Positions 1-9,127 of a DNA stretch of 64,000 bases are shown one piece after another. The stretch covers positions 9,447 through 73,446 of the forward strand of contig CAXTLC010000009.1 in NCBI GenBank assembly GCA_964245075.1, given 5' to 3'. Source of the DNA: LMUY01 sp964245075 (lineage in GTDB: Bacteria > Pseudomonadota > Alphaproteobacteria > Acetobacterales > Acetobacteraceae). The notes below the pieces were generated by a model that was not told where the DNA came from, made no database searches, and saw only the letters and a program-made list of their open reading frames with translations. The stretch's first letter is position 1. Every line of letters begins with the position of its first letter. A program made the position numbers and the translations under genes.

Positions 1-608
1 TGTTCAGCCGGGTGGGGGCGGCGGACGACCTGGCGCGAGGCCGCTCGACCTTCATGACGGAGATGACGGAGACCGCCGCCATCCTGCACGGCGCCGGGCC
101 GCGCAGCCTGGTCGTCGTGGACGAGATCGGCCGCGGCACCGCCACGCTGGACGGGCTGGCCATCGCCTGGGCGGTGCTGGAAGCGCTGCACTCGCAGGTC
201 CGCTGCCGTACCCTGTTCGCGACGCACTTCCACGAATTGGCCGGGCTGGGGCAAGCGCTGCCGCAGATGTGCCCCCACGCCATGCAGGTGCGGGAGTGGA
301 AGAACGACATCGTGTTCTTGCACGAAGTGGGGGAGGGCGCGGCCGGACGGTCCTGGGGCGTGCACGTCGCCAAGATAGCCGGCATGCCCGCGGCGACGGT
401 GCGCCGGGCCGCTGCGCTGCTCAGCGCGCTGGAACGCGGCAGCGCGGCCGGTCCGGATCTGCCGCTGTTCGCCGGGGTGCCAGCCGCGGAACCCGCGGCG
501 GACCGGCTGCGCGCCGCGCTGGACGCGCTGCATCCTGATCAACTCTCGCCACGCGATGCGCTGGACGTCCTATATCAATTAAAGAACCTCGCACTATCAT
601 CGGACTGA
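1..608 (+). CDS. mutS: DNA mismatch repair protein MutS, C-terminal part (cut by window start)
   Basis: This is the ATPase end of MutS, which binds mismatched DNA as a dimer and recruits MutL. The frame is open from base 3, so the gene continues upstream of the window and the GTG at 12 is not its start. Visible motifs are the switch segment GRSTFMTEM, Walker B VVVDEIGRGT (residues 35-45 of the visible part), the signature region around LDGLAIAW, and ATHFHELA. After the ATPase core comes the helix-turn-helix dimer region containing VAKIAGMPAATVRRA. The stop TGA at 606-608 directly abuts the glnD start codon, so the two are probably co-transcribed. The mutS-glnD order is common in alphaproteobacteria. 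Confidence 0.97.
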   Translation, partial: FSRVGAADDLARGRSTFMTEMTETAAILHGAGPRSLVVVDEIGRGTATLDGLAIAWAVLEALHSQVRCRTLFATHFHELAGLGQALPQMCPHAMQVREWKNDIVFLHEVGEGAAGRSWGVHVAKIAGMPAATVRRAAALLSALERGSAAGPDLPLFAGVPAAEPAADRLRAALDALHPDQLSPRDALDVLYQLKNLALSSD

Positions 609-3374
609 ATGCTCACCATTCTCCCCCTGCCATCCACGCCCGCCGACGCTGCCGGCGTCCTGACCGACGCCTTGAGCGGCGTTGTTGCCCGGGACGAGGT
701 GCTGTCCGTGTTCCGCCGCCACCTCACCCGTATCCAGCACCATGTGCGCGAGGCTTTCGAGCACTACCAGGTCTCGGGACTGGAAAGCGCCCGCTCGTTG
801 GCCGCGTTGACGGACGGCCTGATCGCCGCGCTCTACGGCTACGCCCGGGCGACTGCCGGGGCGGAGCCGTTCACGGTGGTCGCGACCGGCGGCTACGGCC
901 GTGGCATGCTGGCGCCGTTCAGCGACATCGACCTGCTGTTCATCACGCCCGAGCCGCCGCCGCCCGAGACGCTCGCGGCAGTCGAGTTCAGCCTGTATTT
1001 CCTGTGGGACCTCGGCCTCAAGGTCGGCCACGCCACCCGCACCGTCGCCGAATGCATCGCCGAGGCGAAGGCGGACGTGACGGTGCGGACGTCCATGATC
1101 GATGCGCGCCTGCTGGTTGGCGACCGGGCGCTGTTCGAGGCGTTCACCGGGCAGTTTGCCCTTGCCTGCGCAGCCCACACCGCGGACTTCATCGCCGCCA
1201 AGCAGGCCGAGCGCGACCTGCGCCACCGCCGGTTCGGCGAGAGCCCGTTCCTGGTGGAGCCGAACATCAAGGAGGGCCGCGGCGGCCTGCGCGACCTGCA
1301 AACCATGTACTGGATGGCGCGCTACGTGTTCGATGCCCGCGTCATGGGGGATCTGGTCGGCCCGCACAGCCCAGGCGGCGGCATCCTGGTGGAGCGGGAA
1401 GCCAAGCACGCCCGGCGGTCCTGGGACTTCCTCTGGACGGTGCGTTTCCACCTGCACTACGTGGCCGGCCGCGCCGAGGAGCGGCTGACCTTCGACATGC
1501 AGCCCGTGGTCGGCGCACGCATGGGCTACACGAAGCACGGCAGGCAGGACGGGGTGGAGCGCTTCATGCGCCACTACTTCCTGACCGCGCGGGAAGTGAC
1601 CCGCATCACCGCCGTGCTGGAGCCGGCGCTCGTGCGCGCGGCGCTCGGGCCGCCGGCGCTGGCGGAGGAAACGGACCCGGCCCTGCTGGAGCAGGGCTTC
1701 GTGCTGGCGGACGGCAAGCTGCTGGCTGCGCCCGGCCGCGATTTCCAGAGCCAGCCGGTGCAGATGCTGCGGCTGTTGCAGGTCGCGCGGGACCGGGGGT
1801 TGCAGCTTCACCCGTTGGCGATCCGCGCGCTGATCCGGCACGAGCGCGCCGCTGCCAGCCTGCGGGATGACGAGCAAGCGGCGGCACTCTTCCTGAACCT
1901 GCTGACCGGCGGGCAGGATGGCGCGCGATGGCTGCACGTGATGAACGAGGCCGGGTTCCTGGGCCGCTATATCCCGGACTGGGCGCGCATCGTCGGCCAG
2001 ATGCAGTTCGACACCTACCACGTGTTCACCGTGGACGAGCACACGATCGAAGCGGTGCGGGTGCTGGACACGCTTGACCGGGGCGACTTGGCCGACGTCG
2101 CCCCGATCGCGTCCGGCTTGATGGAGGACCTGCAATCCCGCCGGGCGCTGTATGTCGCCGCGCTGATGCACGACTTGGCCAAGGGGAGGGGGGGCGACCA
2201 TTCGGCGCTGGGGGCAGATCTGGCATTGACGGTCTGCCCGATGCTCGGCTTGTCCGCCGAGGAGACGGAGATGGTGTCCTGGCTGGTGCTGCAGCACCTG
2301 TTGCTGAGCCAGACCGCGTTCAAGCGGGACATCGACGACCCGAAGACCATCCTGGACCTGGTGGAGACCATCCAGTCGCCCGAGCGGCTGAAGCTGCTGC
2401 TGGTGCTCACCGTGGCTGACATGCGGGCGGTGTCTCCCCGCGTGTGGAACGCCTGGAAGGCAACGCTGCTGCGCGAACTGTATGCAAGGGTGGCGGAGGT
2501 GCTGGCGGGCGGCCTGGCCACCACGGAGCGGGATGTGCGGGTGACGCGCACCAAGCAGGCCCTGGCCGTCCGGCTGTGCGACTGGCGGGCGGAGGAGCGG
2601 GACTACTTCCTGGGCCTGGGCTATCCCGGGTACTGGCTGGGCTTTGATGTGGATACCCACCTGCGCCATGCCCGGCTGGTCCGGCAGGCGCAGGCCACCG
2701 GGGCGCCGCTGACGGTGCAGGCTGAACCTTTGCCGGCCCGCGCCGTGACGGAGATCACCGTTTACGCCGCCGACCACGCCGGGCTGTTCAGCCAGATCGC
2801 CGGCGCGCTGGCCGTGGCGGGCGCGTCGATCGTGGACGCGCGCATCCACACGCTGACCAACGGGATGGCGCTGGACACGTTCTGGGTGCAGGACGCGGCA
2901 GGCGGGGCCTTCGATGCGCCGCACCGGCTCGCCAGGCTGTCCGTGCTGGTGGAGCAGGCGCTGTCGGGCCGATTGCAGCTCGCCGCCGAGATACGCCGGG
3001 TCAGCGACGCGTTGCTGGGCCGCCGGATGCGCGCGATCCATGTCCCGCCCCGCGTCGTGGTGGACAACCGCGCCAGCCACACCCACACCGTGCTGGAGGT
3101 GAACGGCCGCGACCGGCCCGGGCTGTTGCACGATGTGACGGCGGCGATCAGCGAGCAGGGGTTGCAGATCGCGTCCGCTCACGTCACGACCTACGGCGTG
3201 CGGGCGGTGGACGTGTTCTACGTCAAGGACGTGTTCGGCCTGAAGGTTGAGAACGAGCGCAAGCTGACGGCCCTGCGCCTCGCGTTGCTGACCGCGCTGG
3301 GCGGGACGGACGAGCCGGTTGCCGCCGCTGTTCCCGAGACCCGTTCGCGCCGCCGCCGCGCCAGTGCTGCCTGA
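609..3374 (+). CDS. glnD: Bifunctional [protein-PII] uridylyltransferase / uridylyl-removing enzyme GlnD
   Basis: GlnD senses glutamine and adds UMP to, or removes it from, PII proteins, so setting the nitrogen response. The 921-residue product has the full domain set. The nucleotidyltransferase motif GGYGRGMLAPFSDIDLLF lies near residue 95, the HD hydrolase motif HDLAKGRGGDHS near 520, and two ACT domains span about 715-790 (TVYAADHAGLFSQIAGAL) and 820-900 (VNGRDRPGLLHDVTAAI). The length is normal for alphaproteobacteria. ATG 609 follows the mutS stop without a gap, which implies translational coupling. A basic tail RSRRRRASAA ends the protein. Confidence 0.97.
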   Translation: MLTILPLPSTPADAAGVLTDALSGVVARDEVLSVFRRHLTRIQHHVREAFEHYQVSGLESARSLAALTDGLIAALYGYARATAGAEPFTVVATGGYGRGMLAPFSDIDLLFITPEPPPPETLAAVEFSLYFLWDLGLKVGHATRTVAECIAEAKADVTVRTSMIDARLLVGDRALFEAFTGQFALACAAHTADFIAAKQAERDLRHRRFGESPFLVEPNIKEGRGGLRDLQTMYWMARYVFDARVMGDLVGPHSPGGGILVEREAKHARRSWDFLWTVRFHLHYVAGRAEERLTFDMQPVVGARMGYTKHGRQDGVERFMRHYFLTAREVTRITAVLEPALVRAALGPPALAEETDPALLEQGFVLADGKLLAAPGRDFQSQPVQMLRLLQVARDRGLQLHPLAIRALIRHERAAASLRDDEQAAALFLNLLTGGQDGARWLHVMNEAGFLGRYIPDWARIVGQMQFDTYHVFTVDEHTIEAVRVLDTLDRGDLADVAPIASGLMEDLQSRRALYVAALMHDLAKGRGGDHSALGADLALTVCPMLGLSAEETEMVSWLVLQHLLLSQTAFKRDIDDPKTILDLVETIQSPERLKLLLVLTVADMRAVSPRVWNAWKATLLRELYARVAEVLAGGLATTERDVRVTRTKQALAVRLCDWRAEERDYFLGLGYPGYWLGFDVDTHLRHARLVRQAQATGAPLTVQAEPLPARAVTEITVYAADHAGLFSQIAGALAVAGASIVDARIHTLTNGMALDTFWVQDAAGGAFDAPHRLARLSVLVEQALSGRLQLAAEIRRVSDALLGRRMRAIHVPPRVVVDNRASHTHTVLEVNGRDRPGLLHDVTAAISEQGLQIASAHVTTYGVRAVDVFYVKDVFGLKVENERKLTALRLALLTALGGTDEPVAAAVPETRSRRRRASAA

Positions 3375-3410
3375 CGCCGTTGCCCACACGTCCCTGACTT
3401 GAAGGCCGCC

Positions 3411-3725
3411 ATGCCCCGCCTGCCTCCTCTGCCGGCCCTCGTCCTGCTCGTGAGCGCCGTCGGCCCGCTGCGGGCGGCGGAGTTGCCCTCGTTCCTGCAA
3501 GTCGGCGACGCATTCTGCACGCGCGAGTCGGATTTTGACGACTTTGCCGCGCGTGGCCGTGCCCGCGCGAACTCGGCGATCGAGACCTGCCAGACGATCG
3601 ACAGGCCGACTCGGGTTGCCGTCATGGGCGGGCGGGCCAAGCAGAAATCGATGGTGCGGGTGATCAACGGCCCATACGCCTACTCGGTCGGCTGGACCAA
3701 CGGGGCGCTGCCTTTGGCCAGGTAG
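3411..3725 (+). CDS. Small exported protein of unknown function
   Basis: I do not recognise this 104-residue protein. ATG 3411 is preceded by GAAGG five bases upstream, which makes it a better start than the in-frame TTG at 3399. The N-terminus (MPRLPPLPALVLLVSAVGPLRAAE) has a leucine/valine-rich core and a likely signal peptidase I site after LRAA, so the mature product is probably periplasmic. The mature part has two cysteines (FCTRESDF and ETCQT) that could form a disulfide. It lies 36 bases after glnD on the same strand. Confidence 0.7.
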   Translation: MPRLPPLPALVLLVSAVGPLRAAELPSFLQVGDAFCTRESDFDDFAARGRARANSAIETCQTIDRPTRVAVMGGRAKQKSMVRVINGPYAYSVGWTNGALPLAR

Positions 3726-3786
3726 GAGCGGAACCCGAGGCGGGTTGGAGCCGTATGTTTCTTTAGATTCACTGCGGAGCAACGTG

Positions 3787-4398
3787 ATGAAGCCACCGAT
3801 CGACGGCTATTTCAGCCATAGTCCCGAACTGTCGGACGACACGGTCCACGAGACCGCGCTCTACGACCCGGCGGCGCATGACGACCAGATCGTGGTCATG
3901 TTTGAGACCCGCGACGCGGCCCAGGCGGCCATCGACCGGCTTGCGGCCGAAGGCATCGCGGGGGACGCGATGATAACTGATCGCACGCCGGACGGTGCCA
4001 ACGCCGGGGTGAACAGCGAGGGCGGCAACACGGGCCTGTTCGGGGCGCTCAAGGGCCTGTTCGCGCCGGACAACGAGGTTCACGGTCTGGCCGAGGGTGT
4101 CCGCCGGGGTCATGCGTTGCTTGTGCTTCATCCCGCCATCCAGACCCGCAGGCAGGTCATCGAGGTGCTGGAAACGTCTGGACCGATCGACTTCGATGCG
4201 AGGCTTGAGGAGTGGCGGACTGCAGGCTGGGAAGAGCTTTACAAGCAGCAGGCCGCAACCACGGGTTCTGGAACCACCACGCCGGGCGGCGTCGAGGCGC
4301 CTTCCCCGAGTTCGGCCCTGGCGCGTCCTCGCGTCGGGATGCGAGACCCTGCCCGTGGCAGTGCCACGGTGCGCAGCTACTACGCGCCAAAGCCTTAG
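3787..4398 (+). CDS. Protein with an YflT/general-stress-17M-like domain
   Basis: The 203-residue product has an N-terminal alpha/beta segment (DQIVVMFETRDAAQAAIDRLAAEGI, then LAEGVRRGHALLVLHPAI). This resembles the YflT / general stress protein 17M fold found in many stress-related bacterial proteins; the assignment rests on pattern only. The C-terminal third is proline-, serine- and threonine-rich and looks disordered. ATG 3787 is chosen because GGAG sits seven bases upstream; an in-frame TTG at 3745 would add 14 residues without a ribosome binding site. It has its own gap from the preceding gene and is probably an isolated unit. Confidence 0.68.
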   Translation: MKPPIDGYFSHSPELSDDTVHETALYDPAAHDDQIVVMFETRDAAQAAIDRLAAEGIAGDAMITDRTPDGANAGVNSEGGNTGLFGALKGLFAPDNEVHGLAEGVRRGHALLVLHPAIQTRRQVIEVLETSGPIDFDARLEEWRTAGWEELYKQQAATTGSGTTTPGGVEAPSPSSALARPRVGMRDPARGSATVRSYYAPKP

Positions 4399-4447
4399 AG
4401 CGCGTTCCGATCGACCGCGATCAGCCGTTAGAAAGCGTTGGAGGATC

Positions 4448-4609
4448 TCACATCCGCATGGGCGGCGGTGGGTCTAGTTCCGGGTCAGGGGCAACCGGGC
4501 GCGGCGGCAGTTCGGCAGGGATGTCATTCGGGTCTTCTGGTTCCTGCATGGGCGGTGGCTGAGGCCCGCCGGGCGGCAACACGGGCTCGGGCATCTGTGC
4601 TTGCAGCAT
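4448..4609 (-). CDS. Short proline-rich acidic peptide, hypothetical
   Basis: This is a 53-residue reading frame on the minus strand. ATG 4609 is preceded by GGGGAG with an eight-base spacer, a strong binding site, and this start is preferred over upstream in-frame ATGs. The product is about one third proline (MPEPVLPPGG, QPPPMQEPEDP, PDPELDPPPP) and acidic, with no cysteine or membrane segment. It sits between two unrelated genes and downstream of the RTX-like gene's terminator. The good binding site is the main argument that it is real. No function can be proposed. Confidence 0.45.
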   Translation of the reverse strand: MLQAQMPEPVLPPGGPQPPPMQEPEDPNDIPAELPPRPVAPDPELDPPPPMRM

Positions 4610-4772
4610 CTTGTTCTCTCCCCAGTCGTCCATGGCGCCGCGGATGCCTGGATACGGCACCTTGCGGTTACGCGGCCCCGCTTCGATCCAAGTGCGGCAT
4701 GGCACCATGTCATGCGGCGGTCACGTTCGGCAACGGTGCGCCAGATCGTGTGATTGCACCCGGCACAAACAG

Positions 4773-4807
4773 ATAGGGCCAGGTCCGGTTGCCGGATCTG
4801 GCCCTAT
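4773..4807 (-). terminator. Strong stem-loop terminator of the RTX-like gene
   Basis: ATAGGGCCAGGTCCGG (4773-4788) pairs with CCGGATCTGGCCCTAT (4792-4807) across a three-base loop, giving a 16-bp stem with a single G-T wobble. It lies just past the stop codon of the minus-strand gene ending at 4829. A second smaller hairpin (CCAGCTAG / CTAGCTGG) overlaps that stop codon. Confidence 0.75.
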
Positions 4808-4828
4808 CCACTCACCCAGCTAGCGGAA

Positions 4829-6130
4829 CTAGCTGGTCTTGATCTGAGATCCTGCGGGCTGGCTGACGCCGAGGACGGTGATGGTGGTGCCGTCGGTCAG
4901 ATTGTAGGTAGTCCCGCCTGGGACAGAGCCCGTGGTCCCACCGAGCGCGAGCGGGTTGGCGCCATACCCGGCGAAGGACAAGGAGTCGGCGGCTTTGAAA
5001 CCGCTGATCGTGTCGGACCCGCCAGACTGGCCGTTGGTGAACGAGAAGGTTGTCGCTCCGCCGCCGGACACCATGAAGGCGCTGCCCGAACCGCCGGCCA
5101 AAGTGTCGGTGCCGGCGCCGGCGATCAGCGTGTCGTTGCCTGAGCCAGCCGTGAACAGGTTGCGGCCGCCGTTGCCGGCGCCGGTGATCGTTTCGTTCGC
5201 GGCCCCGGCTGTCACCGTGCTGTTCAACGAGCCAAGCAGGGTGACGCTGTCGCCTGTTGACGTGTCGCCCGCGATCACGGTGCCCGCGCCGCTCAGAGCA
5301 GTGGTGCTGAAGATGCCGTTGACGGTCGCGTTGCCGCTGCCTCCGTAGTTGACGGTATCGACGCCGCTACCGAGACGGACCGAGAGCGCATTCGGCGAAC
5401 TGTCCGTGATGAAGAAGCTTGTGCCGCCGGAGTTGATGGACGTCTGCCCAGACCCGATCTGCACCGTGTCCGTGCCGCCGTTGCTGCCGTAACCGGCGCC
5501 GGTGATCGTGTCGAACCCCTCGGAGTAGATGAGGTTGCCGCCGGTGAACACGTTCACCTGGTTCGAACCCGAGCCAGGATTGACCGTGCTGCCGTTGTCG
5601 TTGAACAGGTTGATGGTGTCGTTGCCGGAGCCGGCCACCACGAACATCTTGCCTGTGCCGAACTGCGCGCTTTGGATGAGGTTGTTGCCGCCGAGCACGG
5701 CGATCGAGTCGGTCAGGGTCCCACTCGGCGTGATGTTGGTGTAGGTCAGGTTCCGTGCGGCCCCTGCCGCGCCTGCCCCCGCGACGAGCGACCCGCCTGC
5801 CGCGCCGCCCTGGATGGAAACGGGCGCCAAGGCGCCCGTGACCGGGTCCGCCCCGACCGTGATGAACTGATCGGCGCCGTCAATGAAGAGGGACGAGCCG
5901 CCGACGCCCCGATACGCCGCCACGCCGTTTGCCCCGCTGCCAGGCTGGCCAGCCACCGGGGTGCCGCCGAACGTTGTGGCTCCAGTCGGATACACAAATT
6001 GACTGAGCGGCCCGCCATTCAGTCCGGCATTGATCGTATTCGCGATCTGCTGGGCGAACGCCAGGGCATCTGTTCCCGTGTAATTCAGCGACGAAAAACT
6101 CGTAAGACTTCCAACCGTGATGCTGGGCAT
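4829..6130 (-). CDS. RTX-like beta-roll surface/secreted protein
   Basis: The 433-residue protein is rich in Gly, Ser, Thr, Asn and Asp and nearly free of Lys, Arg and Cys. Its middle and C-terminal parts carry repeats of the calcium-binding RTX type, for example AGSGNDTINLF near 168 and TAGSGNDTLIAGAGTDTLAGGSG near 328, plus related VTLLGSLNSTVTAGAAN blocks. Such repeats fold into a calcium-loaded beta-roll after export, usually by a type I system reading an uncleaved C-terminal signal; none of the export genes is in this window. There is no N-terminal signal peptide. The ATG at 6130 follows AAGG with an eight-base spacer. The N-terminal 140 residues are not recognisable. It stands alone with its own terminator. 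Confidence 0.75.
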   Translation of the reverse strand: MPSITVGSLTSFSSLNYTGTDALAFAQQIANTINAGLNGGPLSQFVYPTGATTFGGTPVAGQPGSGANGVAAYRGVGGSSLFIDGADQFITVGADPVTGALAPVSIQGGAAGGSLVAGAGAAGAARNLTYTNITPSGTLTDSIAVLGGNNLIQSAQFGTGKMFVVAGSGNDTINLFNDNGSTVNPGSGSNQVNVFTGGNLIYSEGFDTITGAGYGSNGGTDTVQIGSGQTSINSGGTSFFITDSSPNALSVRLGSGVDTVNYGGSGNATVNGIFSTTALSGAGTVIAGDTSTGDSVTLLGSLNSTVTAGAANETITGAGNGGRNLFTAGSGNDTLIAGAGTDTLAGGSGSAFMVSGGGATTFSFTNGQSGGSDTISGFKAADSLSFAGYGANPLALGGTTGSVPGGTTYNLTDGTTITVLGVSQPAGSQIKTS

Positions 6131-7087
6131 ACCCGGGACCTTCTAACCGTTACGTCGTGCTGCCGTCTTCGTAGTCAAAACGATCTGGCGAAGCAAGAGA
6201 TAAAGATTGGTTACGCAGCTTAACTGTTCGTTAAAAGATTGCGATAGTCAAAAATGACACAGTGACCGCGCGTAGTTGGAACTCGGCCGCATTGCTCGCG
6301 TTCGCCCGCGCTCAGCGCACCCCCGGCCAATGCCGTCCGACGGTGTCCGGCCTGCCCTGTCATGCCGCCCCGGTCCAAGCCCAGCATGCAGCAGGCCCAC
6401 CGCCCAACCGACCCGGGCCGATGAAAGTAGTCCGTACGGTTCGGCACCATCACGTTGAACAGCCCCGTCGTGGCGCGTTCCTCCATGCAGCCATGCAGGT
6501 GAAAGCGCTCGGGCGCTGGCCGCTCCCTCATAATTCGTGCACAATCATAGGGTAATGCCGGAAGGCAAACACGATCGGACCGCCTTCGGCGGACACCGGA
6601 CAGATCGTTTCATCGTCCAGCCTGCCTGCTTTCAGCTTGGGCACGTCAATGACGTTCACGATCCAAACCATCAGGCCGGATGCTGCATCCCGCAGCGATG
6701 CCGCCGTGACTATTAAGTGACGCGCCAAAACACTGCGGTCATTAATCAAAACAATGTATTAATCCGTACTGCAAGATGCTCAATGACAACCAGAGCCGTC
6801 GGTTTTCCAACATTCAGCGGCACCCATCGACTCAGCCACTATAGTTGTGGCTTCTTGGAAGTAACAGTCGGGTTTACTTCCGACTCTGATTCGAGATGGC
6901 GGTGAAACACCGTTGGCAGGCAAGCGGCTCCACCAGGGCGCGGAACAGCGGCCCTATCGGCCGTCGGTCGTTCCCACCCGGGATGGCACCCGACGCCCGA
7001 GACGGCCGTGGAGCAGGGGCCGGTTGCGTGATGCCGGGGTGCCCGGCAAGCTTGCCGCAACACGTGCTGTAACAGTGAGGAACGGCG
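6131..7087. other. AT-richer intergenic stretch with little recognisable content
   Basis: Nearly 1 kb separates the RTX-like gene from the fumarylacetoacetase gene. About 6180-6260 holds the likely promoter and leader of the RTX-like gene. The pocket at 6705-6790 is markedly AT-rich (for example ATTAATCAAAACAATGTATT) against the GC-rich surroundings. Apart from one doubtful 73-residue frame I see no protein or RNA gene. The base composition could reflect acquired or decaying DNA. Confidence 0.5.
6528..6749 (-). CDS. Doubtful 73-residue hypothetical protein
   Basis: The frame begins with TTG and reads LIVTAASLRDAASGLMVWIV, then LDDETICPVSAEGGPIVFAF to a natural stop. The mix of hydrophobic and charged residues is more protein-like than other frames here. 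However, no ribosome binding site is evident and the family is not recognised. It may be the tail of a decayed gene. Confidence 0.25.
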   Translation of the reverse strand: MINDRSVLARHLIVTAASLRDAASGLMVWIVNVIDVPKLKAGRLDDETICPVSAEGGPIVFAFRHYPMIVHEL

Positions 7088-8311
7088 ATGCGCCTGGATG
7101 ACACCCACGATACAGCCCGGCGAAGCTGGGCGCCCGGCGCGGACAGCGGCGACTTCCCGCTGCACAACCTGCCCCTTGGCATTTTCAGCCCGCCGGACGG
7201 CGTGCCCCGGCCCGGCATTGCCATCGGGAACGCAGTGCTGGACCTGCCCGCGGCCGGGCTGCTGCCGCTGACCGCGACCCTGAACGCCTTCTTGGCAGAG
7301 GGTGCCGCCGCCCGGCAGGAGCTCCGCCGCGCGGCTTGGCGCCTGCTGGAAGCGTCCGCCCCAGCACGGCCCGAGTGGCTGCACCCCCTGTCCAGCTGCA
7401 CGCTGCACCTGCCCTGCGCGATCGGCGACTACACCGACTTCTTCGCCGGCATCCATCATGCCACCACGACCGGCCGGCTTCTCCGCCCCGACCACCCGTT
7501 GATGCCCAATTACAAGTATGTGCCGATCGCCTACCACGGACGCGCCTCGTCCGTGCGGGCCAGCGGCGCGCCCGTTCATCGGCCGAGCGGCCAGCGCAAG
7601 CCGGCGAGGGACGCCGAACCGAGCTTCGGCCCGTCGCGCAACCTCGACTACGAGGTGGAACTCGGCATCTGGATCGGTCCGGGCAACAAGCCGGGCGAGC
7701 CGATCCCGATCGGGCAGGCGGCGGACCACATCGCGGGCTTCTGCTTGCTGAACGACTGGTCGGCGCGCGATATCCAGGGGTGGGAGTCGCAGCCGCTCGG
7801 CCCGTTCCTGGCGAAGAGCTTCTGCACCACTGTCAGCCCTTGGATCATCAGTCCCGAGGCCTTGGCGCCTTACCGCTGCGCCGCCATGCCCCGCGCGCCC
7901 GGTGACCCGGCGCCGTTGAGCTACTTGGCCGACCCCGCGGACCAGGCGGGGGGTGGGCTGGGCCTGGACTTGGAAGCGACGCTGGCCACGCCGGGCGCAT
8001 CGGCCGTGCTGTCCCGCGGCACGGCGCGCGACCTGTACTGGACGGCGGCGCAGATGGTCGCCCACCACAGCAGCGGCGGGTGCGACTTGCGGCCAGGTGA
8101 CCTGTTCGGTTCTGGCACCATCTCCGGCCCGGCGCCGGGGAGCCGGGGCTGCCTGCTGGAGATCACGGAAGGCGGCCGATCTCCGGTGTGCCTGCCGGAC
8201 GGGACGGAACGGCGTTTCCTGGAAGATGGCGACACGGTCAGCCTTGCCGCCCGCTTCGGGTCTGCCGGGTTCGGGCCTTGCGTCGGCACGGTGGCCAGGG
8301 TGGCGTCGTGA
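7088..8311 (+). CDS. fahA: Fumarylacetoacetase
   Basis: This enzyme hydrolyses fumarylacetoacetate to fumarate and acetoacetate, the last step of tyrosine/homogentisate degradation. The 407-residue product has the family's N-terminal SH3-like part (NLPLGIFSPP) and the catalytic domain with GDYTDFFAGIHHAT, LMPNYKYVPIAYHGR and LDYEVELGIWIG. The acidic residues of LDYEVE and the later LLNDWSARDIQGWE bind the metal ion in characterised homologues, and GSGTISGP is also typical. ATG 7088 has AGGA six bases upstream. It overlaps the next gene by GTGA, so it forms an operon with an SDR dehydrogenase and probably a cupin. The usual partners HmgA and HppD are not present here. Confidence 0.95.
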   Translation: MRLDDTHDTARRSWAPGADSGDFPLHNLPLGIFSPPDGVPRPGIAIGNAVLDLPAAGLLPLTATLNAFLAEGAAARQELRRAAWRLLEASAPARPEWLHPLSSCTLHLPCAIGDYTDFFAGIHHATTTGRLLRPDHPLMPNYKYVPIAYHGRASSVRASGAPVHRPSGQRKPARDAEPSFGPSRNLDYEVELGIWIGPGNKPGEPIPIGQAADHIAGFCLLNDWSARDIQGWESQPLGPFLAKSFCTTVSPWIISPEALAPYRCAAMPRAPGDPAPLSYLADPADQAGGGLGLDLEATLATPGASAVLSRGTARDLYWTAAQMVAHHSSGGCDLRPGDLFGSGTISGPAPGSRGCLLEITEGGRSPVCLPDGTERRFLEDGDTVSLAARFGSAGFGPCVGTVARVAS

Positions 8312-9093
8312 CTGGCCGCTTGGCGGGCCGCACCGCGATCATCACCGGCGCGGGCAGCGGCATCGGCCGGGCCACTGCCCGCCTGTTCGCTGCCGAGGGC
8401 GCAAGGCTGCTGCTGGTGGACCGCAACGAGCAGGGATTGGCCGAGACGGCCGCGCCGATCGAGGGAGCCGCGCCCACGATGGTGGAAGCCGATGCGGGCG
8501 ACGAGGCTGACGTGGCGGCGTTCGTCGCCCGGGCGGTGGCGGATTGGGGCGCCATCGACGTGCTTTACGCCAATGCCGGGGTCAGCGGCGGGCTTCACCC
8601 GTTCCTGGACGAGACGGTCGAGCGGTGGACGGAGGTGCTGCGGGTGAACCTGCTCGGCCCGTTCCTGGCGATCAGGGCGGTGGCGCCGCACATGGTCGCG
8701 CGTGGCCGTGGTTCGATCCTGTGCACCGCCTCGGTGGCTGGGTTGCGCGCCAACGCGGCGGGGGCGCCATACAGCGCGAGCAAGGCCGGCGTGATCAGCC
8801 TGGTGCAGACCGCCGCCGACGCGCTGGCCGGCACGGGGGTGCGGGTGAACGCGATCTGCCCGGGGCTGATCGAGACGGGGATGACCGCTCCGATCTTTGA
8901 GCGGGCGCGCGAGAAGGGAACGCTGGGCAAGGTCGGCCAGCTTAACCCGCTGCGCCGGGCTGGGGTGCCGGAGGAGATCGCTGGTGCGGCGTTGTTCCTG
9001 GCGAGCGACGACTCGGCATACGTGAACGGCCAGGCCATTGCGGTGGACGGCGGCTTGTCCAGCACGCATCCATTCACCGGGTCGAGACGTTGA
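8308..9093 (+). CDS. Short-chain dehydrogenase/reductase (SDR)
   Basis: This is a 261-residue classical SDR that would oxidise or reduce an alcohol/ketone with NAD(P). The cofactor motif TGAGSGIG starts near residue 11, DADVD-type signals and NAG follow, and the catalytic S...YSASK is near 155. The acidic residue in LLLVDRNE after the second strand favours NAD over NADP. GTG 8308 is chosen because it overlaps the fahA stop as GTGA; a start at 8188 would lie deep inside fahA. The C-terminus NGQAIAVDGGLSS is canonical. The substrate cannot be deduced. Confidence 0.92.
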   Translation: MTGRLAGRTAIITGAGSGIGRATARLFAAEGARLLLVDRNEQGLAETAAPIEGAAPTMVEADAGDEADVAAFVARAVADWGAIDVLYANAGVSGGLHPFLDETVERWTEVLRVNLLGPFLAIRAVAPHMVARGRGSILCTASVAGLRANAAGAPYSASKAGVISLVQTAADALAGTGVRVNAICPGLIETGMTAPIFERAREKGTLGKVGQLNPLRRAGVPEEIAGAALFLASDDSAYVNGQAIAVDGGLSSTHPFTGSRR

Positions 9094-9127
9094 GGCTCGG
9101 CGCAGGCCGGCGAGGTTCGGAGGAACG

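Noticed and set aside
597..3782. Very long open frame of about 1060 codons on the minus strand opposite glnD
   Set aside because: It is the shadow of glnD in a GC-rich genome. Its composition is Arg/His/Gln-rich without any motif, while glnD has full domain structure.
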